Numbered from the stretch's first letter, positions 36,011 to 44,362 are shown. The stretch is DNA of 64,000 bases from Flavobacterium ginsenosidimutans (GCF_003254625.1 NZ_QJRJ01000066.1:1-64000), one strand, 5' to 3'. Program-made: numbers and translations. The notes: a model not told the origin generated them from the letters alone.

Positions 36011-36823
36011 TTATTTCTGAATTGTATACGGTTGAACCGCAATTCCAGCTTCATCTAAAGCTATTTTACAATTCTCTAAAGTTTCAGAGAAAACAGCTCC
36101 ATAATTAGCATTTTTTGCCCAAGGGCGTACAGCAAAATCAACAGAACTTGCCGATAGATTTTTTACAAAAACCTCTGGCGCAGGTTTCTTCAATACTTTA
36201 GGGTTTTTATTTAAAACATCTAAAAGAATTTCTTTTGCCTTTTTGATATCTGAATCATAAGAAATAGCAAAAGTCAAATCTGCTCTTCTTTCTCCTTGCA
36301 TCGAATAATTGATGATATTTCCGTTAGATAAAGAACCATTTGGAACAAATACAGTCTGATTATTTGCAGTAAGCATTTTGGTTACAAAAATCTGAATTTC
36401 AAGAACTGTTGCAACAACACCTTGCGCTTCTATTGTATCTCCAACTTTAAATGGTTTGAAAACAATAATTAGCATTCCGCCTGCAAAGTTAGAAAGCGAT
36501 CCTTGCAATGATAAACCAACCGCAAGACCCATTGCTCCTAAAATAGCTACGAAAGATGAAGTTTCGATTCCTAATTTAGAAATAAAGGTTACAAACAATA
36601 ATATTCGCAACGCCCACAATAAAATGTCGGATAAGAATTTTGTTAATGTTGGATCTAGATTTCGCTGAATCATTATTTTTCTAATGATACGATTAATCAA
36701 CCTGATGGCGTATAAACCTACAAATAAGATTAAAAATGCAGAAATCAATTTAGGTGAATAATCAACTAAAATATCAATAAATCGAGTAATATATTTACTG
36801 ACTTGTTCTGGGCTAATGTTCAT
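36011..36823 (-). CDS. Small-conductance mechanosensitive channel (MscS family)
   Basis: 270 residues from ATG at 36823 (MNISPEQVSKY); an in-frame TTG at 36850 falls inside a hairpin and is rejected. Three membrane helices, the third being the Gly/Ala-rich pore helix ('AILGAMGLAVGLSLQGSLSN'), then the beta domain ('FKVGDTIEAQGVVATVLEIQ') and the C-terminal alpha/beta domain. MscS opens on hypo-osmotic shock to release solutes. The leader carries a hairpin plus T-run 8 nt before the ATG (see separate entry). Confidence 0.94.
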   Translation of the reverse strand: MNISPEQVSKYITRFIDILVDYSPKLISAFLILFVGLYAIRLINRIIRKIMIQRNLDPTLTKFLSDILLWALRILLFVTFISKLGIETSSFVAILGAMGLAVGLSLQGSLSNFAGGMLIIVFKPFKVGDTIEAQGVVATVLEIQIFVTKMLTANNQTVFVPNGSLSNGNIINYSMQGERRADLTFAISYDSDIKKAKEILLDVLNKNPKVLKKPAPEVFVKNLSASSVDFAVRPWAKNANYGAVFSETLENCKIALDEAGIAVQPYTIQK

Positions 36824-36830
36824 GATTTTA

Positions 36831-36860
36831 AAATAAAAAAACCTTCTCAAAAGAGAAGGT
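36831..36860 (-). terminator. Terminator-like hairpin immediately upstream of mscS
   Basis: ACCTTCTC-ttttGAGAAGGT-type hairpin (36860-36853 with 36848-36841, minus strand) followed by TTTTTTT. It probably ends the upstream gene (stop at 36910), but a -7 box upstream of it would place it inside the mscS leader. Confidence 0.75.
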
Positions 36861-36872
36861 AGATTAGTACTG

Positions 36873-36880
36873 CAAATATA
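36873..36880 (-). promoter_or_regulatory. -7 promoter box upstream of the mscS leader hairpin
   Basis: TATATTTG on the minus strand, about 50 nt before the mscS ATG and 12 nt before the hairpin; no clear -33 TTG. Confidence 0.5.
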
Positions 36881-36909
36881 AAAATATTTACATTATAAGA
36901 AAAGTGTGT

Positions 36910-37317
36910 TTAGGCTTTGTCAGCAGCAGCGTCGTCTATTTCTTCTACTTCTGCCGCAGATTTTTCGCTTACATCAACAACTGTTTCAGAAATAGTTTCT
37001 GGTGTTTCAACGGCCAAAGAAGCTGTTTTTTCTTTAACAGAATCCACTACATCATTTACCGCTTTAGCTGCTTTGTCAGCATATTCGCTTACGGTATCTT
37101 TTGCTTTTTCAGCATAATCTGACGCTTGGTCAATAATAGGTTCAGATGCTTCTTTTATTTTTTCAATAGTTTCTTCAGCAAAAGCTTCTGCTTTTTCAAT
37201 ATAAGGCGTTGCTGCTTCTTTTGCTTGTTCAAAAGTACTTTCGGCATTATTAGCTAATTCTGTTACAGACTCTTTTGTTGAGCCAAATAAATTTTTAAAA
37301 AATGAAGATAATCCCAT
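36910..37317 (-). CDS. Ala/Glu/Lys-rich helical repeat protein (LEA/YtxH-like)
   Basis: 135 residues without signal peptide. It is made of amphipathic 11-residue-like helical repeats ('YIEKAEAFAEETIEKIKEA', 'SDYAEKAKDTVSEYADKAAK') with an acidic tail ('EVEEIDDAAADKA'). Composition and periodicity resemble LEA, apolipoprotein-like or YtxH stress proteins. A role in desiccation or osmotic stress is plausible, especially next to mscS, but unproven. The short N-terminus 'MGLSSFFKNLFGS' is amphipathic and may contact membranes. Confidence 0.78.
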   Translation of the reverse strand: MGLSSFFKNLFGSTKESVTELANNAESTFEQAKEAATPYIEKAEAFAEETIEKIKEASEPIIDQASDYAEKAKDTVSEYADKAAKAVNDVVDSVKEKTASLAVETPETISETVVDVSEKSAAEVEEIDDAAADKA

Positions 37318-37411
37318 GGTTTTTAATTAATTGGTTATTGAATACAATATTAACTAATTTTATAGAATTACTAGTTTTTTTAATGGTAAATAATTGGCAA
37401 CTAGTGGTTAA

Positions 37412-37442
37412 TAATGAAAAAAGCGCCTCAATGAGACGCTTT
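37412..37442 (-). terminator. Intrinsic terminator after the Nfu gene
   Basis: A 10-bp stem (37442-37433 with 37429-37420) with one U-G wobble on the minus strand is followed by TTTTTTCATT. It only pairs fully in the minus-strand RNA. Confidence 0.8.
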
Positions 37443-37462
37443 CTATTATATTTTTGATTGAA

Positions 37463-38362
37463 TTAAGCATTAGAAGCTTCTACTTTAATTGCTTCATCGT
37501 TCAACATGCTTTTCAACATATTTTCGATACCGCTTTTCAAAGTAAATGTAGATGATGGACAACCGCTGCAAGCACCTTGTAATAGTACTTTTACTGTTTT
37601 ATCCTCTTCGTTATAAGATTCGAAAGCAATGTTTCCACCATCTGCGGCTACAGCTGGTTTTACATATTCTTCTAAGATATTAATGATTTGCTGTGAAGTA
37701 ACATCTAATTTATCAAAAGCTTCATCTTTTGTTGCTTCATTTTTGGCTTTAGTTTCAATTAAACTTTCATCCAAAACAGTTCCTCCGTTTTCTATATATT
37801 GTTTAATGAAGGTTCTTAATTCTAAAGTGATTTCATCCCAGTTATTGATCTCATATTTAGTAACCGAAATATAATTTTCATCAATAAAAATTTCTTTCAC
37901 ATATGGGAATTTGAATAATTCCTTTGCTAATGGAGAAGAAGCAGTTTGGTCAATATTTTTATATTCTACAGCGTTACGAGTCAACATTCTGCTTACAACA
38001 AATTTCAAAGCAGAAGGGTTAGGAGTTGTTTCTCCATAAACTGTAATTGGCTGTTTTTTTGCTTTATTTTCATCAACTTTAATGATCACTCCGCCTTTTT
38101 CAACAAACGCACTAATTTGCTCTGCAACAGCATCTTTTACATCATCCCAATCCACAATACTGTATCTTTCTATTGCTATAAAATTTCCAGAGATATAAAC
38201 AGTTTTAACGAACGGTAAATAAAATAATTGTTGAGCTAAAGGAGAAGCTTGTGCTTCATCAATATTTTTAAATTCGAAATTTTGATTTTGTGTAATAAAG
38301 TCTTCAAACTCGAACTTTAAAATAGTCGGGTTTTGAGTCTCTTTTATAGTGATTTTCGTCAT
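37463..38362 (-). CDS. NifU-like Fe-S scaffold with two Nfu_N domains
   Basis: 299 residues. Two tandem Nfu N-terminal domains (about 1-92 and 106-195) share the pattern 'SPLAxxLFxxPxVKxxxIxxNxIxxxxY...W'. A C-terminal NifU domain (about 220-290) carries C265 and C268 in 'GACSGCPSST', which hold a bridging 4Fe-4S cluster between two subunits. It supplies Fe-S clusters to apoproteins in the cytoplasm. Most Nfu proteins have one N domain, so the duplication is notable. A -7 box lies 17 nt before the ATG. Confidence 0.94.
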   Translation of the reverse strand: MTKITIKETQNPTILKFEFEDFITQNQNFEFKNIDEAQASPLAQQLFYLPFVKTVYISGNFIAIERYSIVDWDDVKDAVAEQISAFVEKGGVIIKVDENKAKKQPITVYGETTPNPSALKFVVSRMLTRNAVEYKNIDQTASSPLAKELFKFPYVKEIFIDENYISVTKYEINNWDEITLELRTFIKQYIENGGTVLDESLIETKAKNEATKDEAFDKLDVTSQQIINILEEYVKPAVAADGGNIAFESYNEEDKTVKVLLQGACSGCPSSTFTLKSGIENMLKSMLNDEAIKVEASNA

Positions 38363-38378
38363 GATTGTATATTTTTTG

Positions 38379-38386
38379 CAAATTTA
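38379..38386 (-). promoter_or_regulatory. -7 promoter box for the Nfu gene
   Basis: TAAATTTG on the minus strand, 16 nt upstream of the ATG at 38362. Confidence 0.6.
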
Positions 38387-38505
38387 CTAAAGTTATTTTC
38401 TACTAATACCTATATTTGATTTTTTAATGAAATAATTAAGACTCTTCTCAAAGAAATCGTGTTAAATTGCAAGAGTAAAAAATATATTGAAACAAAATTG
38501 CCTTT

Positions 38506-39495
38506 ATGAAATTTAAAATCAGGGTTTTATTAATTTTTCTCATAACTACTTTTTATTCTTATTCACAAGAGGGAATACCAGTTTATTCAGATTATTTGTC
38601 TGATAATTATTACCTAATTCACCCATCAATGGCAGGAGCTGCCAATTGTGCTAAAATTAGATTAACGGCAAGAAAACAATGGTTTGAACAAGAAGATGCA
38701 CCGTCCTTACAGACTTTAAGTTTTAACGGAAGAATTGGAGAACGCTCTGGAGGAGGTATTATTGTTTTTAATGATAAGAATGGATATCATTCTCAAAAAG
38801 GTGTCAAATTAACCTACGCACACCATATTATGTTTTCGAGAGATGAACTTGATTTAAATCAGTTATCTTTTGGAATTAGCGGAGGTTTAATTCAAAATCA
38901 ATTAGATGAAACGAAATTTGGAGGAACTTTTGATCCAATAGTTTTCGGTTCAATTCAAAAAGATTCTTATTTCAATGTTGATATTGGAGCGTCTTACAAC
39001 TATTTGGATTTTTACGCTCACGCAACGATTCAGGGATTATTGGAAACAAGAAGAGAATTATACACTGATTACGAAAGTGATAATCTTAGAAAGTTTTTAT
39101 TTAGTGCTGGTTACGTTTTTGGAAAAAACGAAAATTGGACTTGGGAGCCTTCTATACTTTTTCAGTACTTTGATCAAACGAAAGAAAAAACGCTTGATGT
39201 GAATATGAAAGCGTATAAAAGTATGGATTTTGGAAGTCTTTGGGCTGCATTATCTTATAGGAGAGGTTTTGATGGAGCTCAGTATCTTTCCGGAAGCGGA
39301 GTTTCTTCTCAAAAATTAGAATTTATAACGCCAATTGTTGGAGTTAACTTTAAGAACTTTATGTTTGCTTACACGTATTCTCATGTAATGGGAGATGTAA
39401 AGTTTGATACTGGCGGTTATCATCAAATCACTTTAGGAATTAATTTATTCTGCACAAAAGAACGTTACGACTGTAATTGTCCTGCAATTAACTAA
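38506..39495 (+). CDS. Orphan PorP/SprF family protein
   Basis: 329 residues with a signal peptide ending near 'TTFYSYSQ'. The PorP/SprF pattern is clear: 'NYYLIHPSMAGAANC', 'ARKQWFEQEDAPSLQTLSFNG' (two pieces) and repeated beta strands. Unlike the protein at 2264 it has no adjacent type B adhesin; its neighbours are an Nfu gene (divergent) and a carbonic anhydrase 11 bp downstream. A few Cys residues at the C-terminus ('DCNCPAIN') are unusual for the family. It may serve a distantly encoded substrate. Confidence 0.92.
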   Translation: MKFKIRVLLIFLITTFYSYSQEGIPVYSDYLSDNYYLIHPSMAGAANCAKIRLTARKQWFEQEDAPSLQTLSFNGRIGERSGGGIIVFNDKNGYHSQKGVKLTYAHHIMFSRDELDLNQLSFGISGGLIQNQLDETKFGGTFDPIVFGSIQKDSYFNVDIGASYNYLDFYAHATIQGLLETRRELYTDYESDNLRKFLFSAGYVFGKNENWTWEPSILFQYFDQTKEKTLDVNMKAYKSMDFGSLWAALSYRRGFDGAQYLSGSGVSSQKLEFITPIVGVNFKNFMFAYTYSHVMGDVKFDTGGYHQITLGINLFCTKERYDCNCPAIN

Positions 39496-39506
39496 ACTTT
39501 ATTATT

Positions 39507-40025
39507 ATGTTGATCAAGTCTGTAAACGGAAAATCACCTCTTATTCCAGAGGATTGTTATGTTGCCGAAAATGCGACTATTGTAGGAGATGTTACTTTTG
39601 GACAGTCGTGCAGCGTTTGGTTTAATGCTGTTATAAGAGGCGACGTTAATTTTATTAAAATTGGTAATAAAGTAAATATTCAAGACGGCGCTGTTATTCA
39701 TTGTACTTATCAAAAACACCCAACAATTATAGGCAATAATGTTTCAATTGGACACAATGCAATAGTACATGGATGCACCATTCATGATAATGTTTTAATA
39801 GGAATGGGTGCAATTGTAATGGATAACTGTATTGTAGAAAGCAATGCTATAATTGCTGCCGGCGCAGTGGTAACTCAAAATACTGTAGTAGCTTCAGGAA
39901 GCATTTATGCTGGTGTTCCTGCTAAAAAAGTAAAAGATATTGACCAATCTGATTTTGCAGGCGAAATCGAGCGTATTTCGAACAATTATGTAATGTATTC
40001 AGGCTGGTTTAAAAACGAAGATTAA
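39507..40025 (+). CDS. Gamma-class carbonic anhydrase-like hexapeptide protein
   Basis: 172 residues forming a left-handed beta-helix of hexapeptide repeats ('VIRGDVNFIKIGN', 'NIQDGAVIHCT'). H65, H83 and H88 sit with the spacing of the metal-binding histidines of Cam/PaaY-type proteins. The family includes carbonic anhydrases and YrdA-like metal-binding proteins; the activity here is not certain. It follows the orphan porP/sprF gene by 11 bp and is closed by a terminator. Confidence 0.92.
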   Translation: MLIKSVNGKSPLIPEDCYVAENATIVGDVTFGQSCSVWFNAVIRGDVNFIKIGNKVNIQDGAVIHCTYQKHPTIIGNNVSIGHNAIVHGCTIHDNVLIGMGAIVMDNCIVESNAIIAAGAVVTQNTVVASGSIYAGVPAKKVKDIDQSDFAGEIERISNNYVMYSGWFKNED

Positions 40026-40050
40026 GTTTAAAAAAATAACAATAAAAGAA

Positions 40051-40097
40051 ATTCCAAATTCCAAGAGTCTAACCTTTTTGGAATTTGGAATTTTTAT
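40051..40097. terminator. Bidirectional terminator with 14-bp stem
   Basis: ATTCCAAATTCCAA (40051-40064) and its complement (40078-40091) flank a 13-nt loop; T-rich sequence follows on both strands. It separates the carbonic anhydrase gene from the convergent response regulator. Confidence 0.8.
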
Positions 40098-40118
40098 TTT
40101 TTTGGAATTTTAAAAAAA

Positions 40119-40832
40119 CTATAGGTTGATTTTTTCGAAGAAAGTACTTTTATAGCTTTCGCTGATTGGAATTCTTTTATCGCTTATTAAAACCTTGTTT
40201 TTCTGAATAGATTTCACGTGTTTTATATTGATAATATACGATCTGTGAATTCTTGCAAAACCTTTGCTGGAAAGAAGATTCTCTAATTTGATCAAGCTAA
40301 TTAAAGTCAGTGTAAATTTATTGTCTGTTGTGTAAATCTTGACATAATCTTTTAATCCTTCAATAAAAAGAATATCAGCAAAATTCAATTTTACATTTTC
40401 ATATTCAGCTCTTACAAACATAAAATCCTGATCTATTTCGGGAGCATTTGTGTTTTCAGCAACCTGATTTGTTGCTACCGGATGTAAAACTTGCTGCGCC
40501 CTTACAACAGCTTTTAAAAAGCGGTGAAAAGGAATTGGTTTTACCAAATAATCGACTGCACCAAGATTAAAACCTTCTACAGCATAATCAGAATAGGCAG
40601 TAGTGAAGATTACAAGAGGTTTTTTTTCGATTGTATTTAAAAAATCAATCCCAGAAAAATGTGGCATCTGAATATCCAGGAAAACCAAATCAACATTATT
40701 CTGATTGATAAATGAAACGGCATCAATTGCATTGTTAAATGAATTGATCAATTCTAATGAATCTACTTTTTTGACAAAATCTTGCAATAATTCTACTGCT
40801 AATGGTTCGTCATCAATAATTACACATTTCAT
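40119..40832 (-). CDS. LytTR-type response regulator
   Basis: 237 residues. Receiver domain at 1-115 with phospho-acceptor D53 ('VFLDIQMPHFSG'), acidic pocket D7/D8 and the Lys in 'YLVKPIPFHRF'. A LytTR DNA-binding domain fills about 137-237 ('FTLTLISLIKLENLLSSKGFARIHRSYI', in pieces). LytTR regulators bind direct repeats and often act with LytS-like kinases. The partner kinase gene is 221 bp upstream on the same strand. I infer joint control of the nearby envelope genes. Confidence 0.95.
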   Translation of the reverse strand: MKCVIIDDEPLAVELLQDFVKKVDSLELINSFNNAIDAVSFINQNNVDLVFLDIQMPHFSGIDFLNTIEKKPLVIFTTAYSDYAVEGFNLGAVDYLVKPIPFHRFLKAVVRAQQVLHPVATNQVAENTNAPEIDQDFMFVRAEYENVKLNFADILFIEGLKDYVKIYTTDNKFTLTLISLIKLENLLSSKGFARIHRSYIINIKHVKSIQKNKVLISDKRIPISESYKSTFFEKINL

Positions 40833-41053
40833 TTTTTTAGGATTAAAATTTTTGAATCTGTTTTGGCATTCAAAAGTAATTTAAACGAGTAAATTATGTT
40901 TTAAAATTTTCATAAAATACTGGTGTTAAGAAATTAAATCACGCATTAACTGTAATAGATTCGGAAAATCATTCTAAAAATTTTGAAGCTTTTGCTAATG
41001 AAGCAATGCTCAAAATGACATTTAGATTTTTTTTCTGTCTATAATCAGTTTTA
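40833..41053. other. Gap between kinase and regulator genes
   Basis: 221 bp without a recognised gene. No hairpin or clear TAnnTTTG box is seen for the regulator. A short coding-like reading frame without start (40916-41044, + strand) is noted separately in the findings. Confidence 0.5.
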
Positions 41054-42166
41054 TCAATGCATTGCGGTTTTGATTTCATCTAATTTTAAATTCAGATGAA
41101 CTCTGTAATATTCATTATCCTGAGTAATGGTTAGTTCGTGTGCATTTGGATAAAGCAGATCAAGACGGCTTTGGATATTGACTAATCCAATTCCTGAATT
41201 TTCAGGGTCTTTCACATAATTTTCGATTGTATTTTCGATCCAGAAATCAAGATTGTGATCTGTAATTAAAATTTTAATCTTTACGTGAGCAGCTCCTTTA
41301 TAATCAGTTCCATATTTGAAGGCATTTTCGACAAAAGAAATCAATAACAAAGGCTCAATAAATTTATTTTTAGTATCGCCATGCACATTGATAACAATGT
41401 CTTCAATATTGTTTAATCTGAGTTTTTGTAATTCGATATAATTCTGAATATAATTGACCTCTTTTTCTAAAGCCACCGTTTTATTATCTGTCTCATACAG
41501 CATATAGCGCATAAGTTCAGACAATGTCACGATGGCATCAGGGACCAAATCAGATTTTTTGTGTGCCAAAGAATAAATACTATTTAAAGAATTAAATAAA
41601 AAATGCGGATTGGTTTGTTTACGCAAATAGATTAATTCTGTATTTGTTCTGTGTGTTTCGGCAATCAGTTTATTTTGCTGATTATTATAAAATTCAGTTA
41701 GTGTTCGAATAATTGCAGAGATGGTAATAATCAGAATGTAGAAAAATGAAGGGCCAATTTTAAAAAAAAGTGGCTGTTTCATCATTCTTGGATGCATTCT
41801 GCCTTCCCTAGGAAAAAAATGCGGATCCTGAGGAAAAGTTCTCGGGGGCATTATATTCTCTGGTCTTAAATGTCTAAATTCAGGAATAAAATAATTTAAC
41901 CTGATAACCATAAAAAGTGCAATTAAACCAAAGGCAAACGTAAAGTAAAGCCAATATTTTTTTTGCAATAAATACTGAGGAACCAAATAAAAATAGTTCA
42001 GGTAAAACAATACAATTCCAGTTGACCATTGGGCATAAAAATCATTACTGATTTTAAAAGGACTTTCATAAAACTGAATTAACGAAGTTAAAATAAAGAA
42101 AACCCATATTGCACAATGGAATAGAATTTTGTTATAGCCAGTATTTTTAATGGTATCGATCTGCAT
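41054..42166 (-). CDS. LytS-like sensor histidine kinase with Met/His-rich periplasmic loop
   Basis: 370 residues. Four membrane helices (about 14-31, 47-63, 71-90, 134-155), then the His_kinase domain with H188 in 'KQTNPHFLFNSLNS' and an HATPase region ('FVENAFKYG', 'GIGLVNIQSRLDLLYP'). The loop between helices 3 and 4 (about 91-133) is on the periplasmic side if the kinase domain is cytoplasmic; it is rich in Pro, His, Met and Arg (M106, H116, M124, H125, M128, M129). This hints at metal or ligand sensing. The ATG directly abuts the stop of the DUF4907 gene. Confidence 0.93.
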   Translation of the reverse strand: MQIDTIKNTGYNKILFHCAIWVFFILTSLIQFYESPFKISNDFYAQWSTGIVLFYLNYFYLVPQYLLQKKYWLYFTFAFGLIALFMVIRLNYFIPEFRHLRPENIMPPRTFPQDPHFFPREGRMHPRMMKQPLFFKIGPSFFYILIITISAIIRTLTEFYNNQQNKLIAETHRTNTELIYLRKQTNPHFLFNSLNSIYSLAHKKSDLVPDAIVTLSELMRYMLYETDNKTVALEKEVNYIQNYIELQKLRLNNIEDIVINVHGDTKNKFIEPLLLISFVENAFKYGTDYKGAAHVKIKILITDHNLDFWIENTIENYVKDPENSGIGLVNIQSRLDLLYPNAHELTITQDNEYYRVHLNLKLDEIKTAMH

Positions 42167-42502
42167 TTACAATTTTATTTTTAATAAAATTAAATCTTTT
42201 TCGGTTACTGTTGGAGATAAGTTCTCTTCAAGTTTATCTTTTACAAGATCGGCTACTTTTAAAGCATCTCTTTCTGTTGCAAAACTTTTGTTTTCACTTA
42301 TAACCGGAATAACGGTCTGTTTAATTAAAGTTTTTTCTTTATAGCTAATTGTATATCCCCATCCAGAATTTGTTCTAAATGTAGAAGTTTTTAGTGTCTC
42401 ATTTTTTTTGCATGAAGCAAAAAATAAAAGAAATGCTGTAAATATTAAAATCTTCTGGATATTGATCCAGAAGATTTTTTGAGTATTAATTGTCATCATC
42501 AC
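42167..42502 (-). CDS. DUF4907 lipoprotein
   Basis: 111 residues. A hydrophobic signal leads to Cys31 ('LLFFASCKKNE'), so it is a likely lipoprotein. 'NSGWGYTISYKEKTLIKQ' and 'KSFATERDALKVADLV' match DUF4907, a small Bacteroidota family of unknown function often found beside Kelch proteins. Its start overlaps the Kelch gene end by 17 bp, and its stop is next to the kinase ATG with no gap. This tight packing ties the sensor to the envelope genes. A start further inside is possible because the N-terminus is unusually long. Confidence 0.85.
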   Translation of the reverse strand: MMMTINTQKIFWINIQKILIFTAFLLFFASCKKNETLKTSTFRTNSGWGYTISYKEKTLIKQTVIPVISENKSFATERDALKVADLVKDKLEENLSPTVTEKDLILLKIKL

Positions 42503-43490
42503 TTTGTTCGTCTAACGGTTTAAACTCCCAGGCATCGTCAAAATATGTAGAACCAATTCGGCCTAACATATAGAACCCTCTGTTGTTAATCGCAAAACCA
42601 ACAGCGTCTGTTCTGGTTGCACCCTCCATGGGAGTTCTTTCTTCCCATAAATCAGTAGTTGGGTTATATTCCCAAACTGTTTTTACATTTTCACCTCCAA
42701 CAACATATCCTAGTCCATTCATTGAGAAACTAGAAGCGTTTGAACGAACAATAGCATAATCATCGTTGTATGAGTAATCGTCGTCTGTATCTTTGTCAAT
42801 ATCTCTCTTTTTAACCCATGCATCTGTTGATGGATCAAATTCCCAGAAATCTTCCTGATATGTTCCGTTGTTTGAACCTGTAACTAAATAAGCTTTGTCT
42901 GCAATTACAAATACAGTAGCATTACGTCTTTTATTTCCAGGAAAACCACTTAAAAGTGTCCAAGAGTTTGCTTGATCATCATATTGATAGAAATCTTTTA
43001 AGTAATTTCCGTCGTAACCTGTTCCGAAATAAGCTTTACCGCCAACCTGAAAACCTACAGCTGCATAACGAGCAGTTCCAGCAAAATCAGCTTTCTGAGT
43101 CCAGCTGTTGCTAGTTGGATCGTATTGGTAAAAATCTTTCAGTTTATTGGTTCCGTCATAACCAAGACCAACATATCCTTTTTCGTTTAATGCGAAGCTA
43201 GAAGCAGAACTTCTTCCAACTCCTGTAAAATCAGCTTTTTGTTCCCAATAATCTCCAGATGAGTTGTAAACCCATAAATCTTTTAAATATTCATCTCCAG
43301 TATAACCACCGACAACATATGCGAAATCTCCAATAACGAAACTTGTTGCGCTAGATCTTGCTGGACCGTCAAAGGCAGATTTCTTAATCCAGTTTCCTAC
43401 TAAATCATCGTCTTCGTCATTACTGCAGCTTAGAAAAAAAAGGCTCGAAAAAAGCGCTGTGAATAAAATTCCTTTTTTTAGATTAATCAT
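42486..43490 (-). CDS. Kelch-repeat lipoprotein
   Basis: 334 residues; lipobox Cys at 22 ('SLFFLSCSNDEDDD'). The acidic residues right after Cys resemble the Flavobacterium surface-lipoprotein export signal, so exposure at the cell surface is inferred. About six Kelch-type blades follow, each with 'AYVVGGYTGDEYLKDLWVYN'-like or 'KAYFGTGYDGNYLKDFYQYD'-like sequence, forming a beta-propeller. No T9SS sorting domain. Likely binds a ligand or partner; target unknown. Lies 12 bp after the barrel protein gene. Confidence 0.92.
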   Translation of the reverse strand: MINLKKGILFTALFSSLFFLSCSNDEDDDLVGNWIKKSAFDGPARSSATSFVIGDFAYVVGGYTGDEYLKDLWVYNSSGDYWEQKADFTGVGRSSASSFALNEKGYVGLGYDGTNKLKDFYQYDPTSNSWTQKADFAGTARYAAVGFQVGGKAYFGTGYDGNYLKDFYQYDDQANSWTLLSGFPGNKRRNATVFVIADKAYLVTGSNNGTYQEDFWEFDPSTDAWVKKRDIDKDTDDDYSYNDDYAIVRSNASSFSMNGLGYVVGGENVKTVWEYNPTTDLWEERTPMEGATRTDAVGFAINNRGFYMLGRIGSTYFDDAWEFKPLDEQSDDDN

Positions 43491-43502
43491 AGTTTATTTA
43501 AT

Positions 43503-44345
43503 TTATTGTTTGTATTTGATCCCTATTCCTAAAACGTAACCATTTCCAGTATTATAATCGTATACTTTATGGTCACTGCTGTCTAATAAGTTGTATTTTT
43601 TATCAAAATCGTAACCTGCTTTGAAATTTAAAAACCAATTGCCTCCAACGTTTCTTTCGTATTCCAAAGCCGATGTCATTTGTGATAAAACAGCTTTTTC
43701 AGCATTATTATCTGCATTGATGCTTTCGTCTAAATGATAAAAATTTCCATTAAAACTGTTCGTTAAACTGAATTTGTTTCGAACATTATTTGAATAAGAA
43801 ATTTTCGAATCTGGAAAACCAATTCTAAAATCGGTTTTGTCATTCATTTTATAATCAAAACCCACAATTGGTGTGATTTTTGGCGCTCCAAAAATCGACG
43901 TTCGCCCAGCTCCAACTGTTACATTTACTTTTGAACCAATCTGCTGGCTGATCGCTAAACTTCCTAAAACAGTAAGATCCGAAAAATCTAAATTGCTCTG
44001 AAAGTTTGCCGTTGGAACAATAGAAAACTGCCATTTTGTTTTTTCTGACATTTCATACGAATATTCAAACTTGTTTTGAATCTGGTTGAATTTATCCTGA
44101 TCTTCATAAAAGTTGTATGGATTAAATTCGTAATTCACCTTTAAATTTGAATACTCTAATGTGTTCGCTATTTTGCTTTTTGTTCCTAGTTCTTTTTGAT
44201 AAAAAATAGCAATGTCTGTTTCGTTAAAATTTATTTTATCTGTTGGCTCAGTTTTGAAATTCACATTGACGCTGAAATTTTCTTGAGCTTTCAAACCTAA
44301 AACTGAAATCAAAAAAAGAGAACAAATTAAAAACCGTACTTTCAT
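43503..44345 (-). CDS. Predicted outer-membrane beta-barrel, first gene of the Kelch/kinase operon
   Basis: 280 residues with a signal peptide ending 'VLGLKAQ'. Alternating strands ('TKWQFSIVPTANFQSNLDF', 'GGNWFLNFKAGYDFDKKYN') indicate a small barrel with a terminal aromatic-alternating strand ('GIGIKYKQ'). I do not recognise a named family. It starts the operon barrel-Kelch-DUF4907-kinase. A TAATTTTG -7 box lies 17 nt before its ATG. Confidence 0.82.
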   Translation of the reverse strand: MKVRFLICSLFLISVLGLKAQENFSVNVNFKTEPTDKINFNETDIAIFYQKELGTKSKIANTLEYSNLKVNYEFNPYNFYEDQDKFNQIQNKFEYSYEMSEKTKWQFSIVPTANFQSNLDFSDLTVLGSLAISQQIGSKVNVTVGAGRTSIFGAPKITPIVGFDYKMNDKTDFRIGFPDSKISYSNNVRNKFSLTNSFNGNFYHLDESINADNNAEKAVLSQMTSALEYERNVGGNWFLNFKAGYDFDKKYNLLDSSDHKVYDYNTGNGYVLGIGIKYKQ

Positions 44346-44362
44346 TATTTATTTTATTGGCT

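Noticed and set aside
36824..36850. TTG start for mscS
   Set aside because: It lies within the hairpin; the ATG at 36823 yields the normal N-terminus.
36917..37122. Plus-strand Ser/Thr-rich frames opposite the helical repeat gene
   Set aside because: They mirror the repetitive Ala/Glu codons of the real minus-strand gene.
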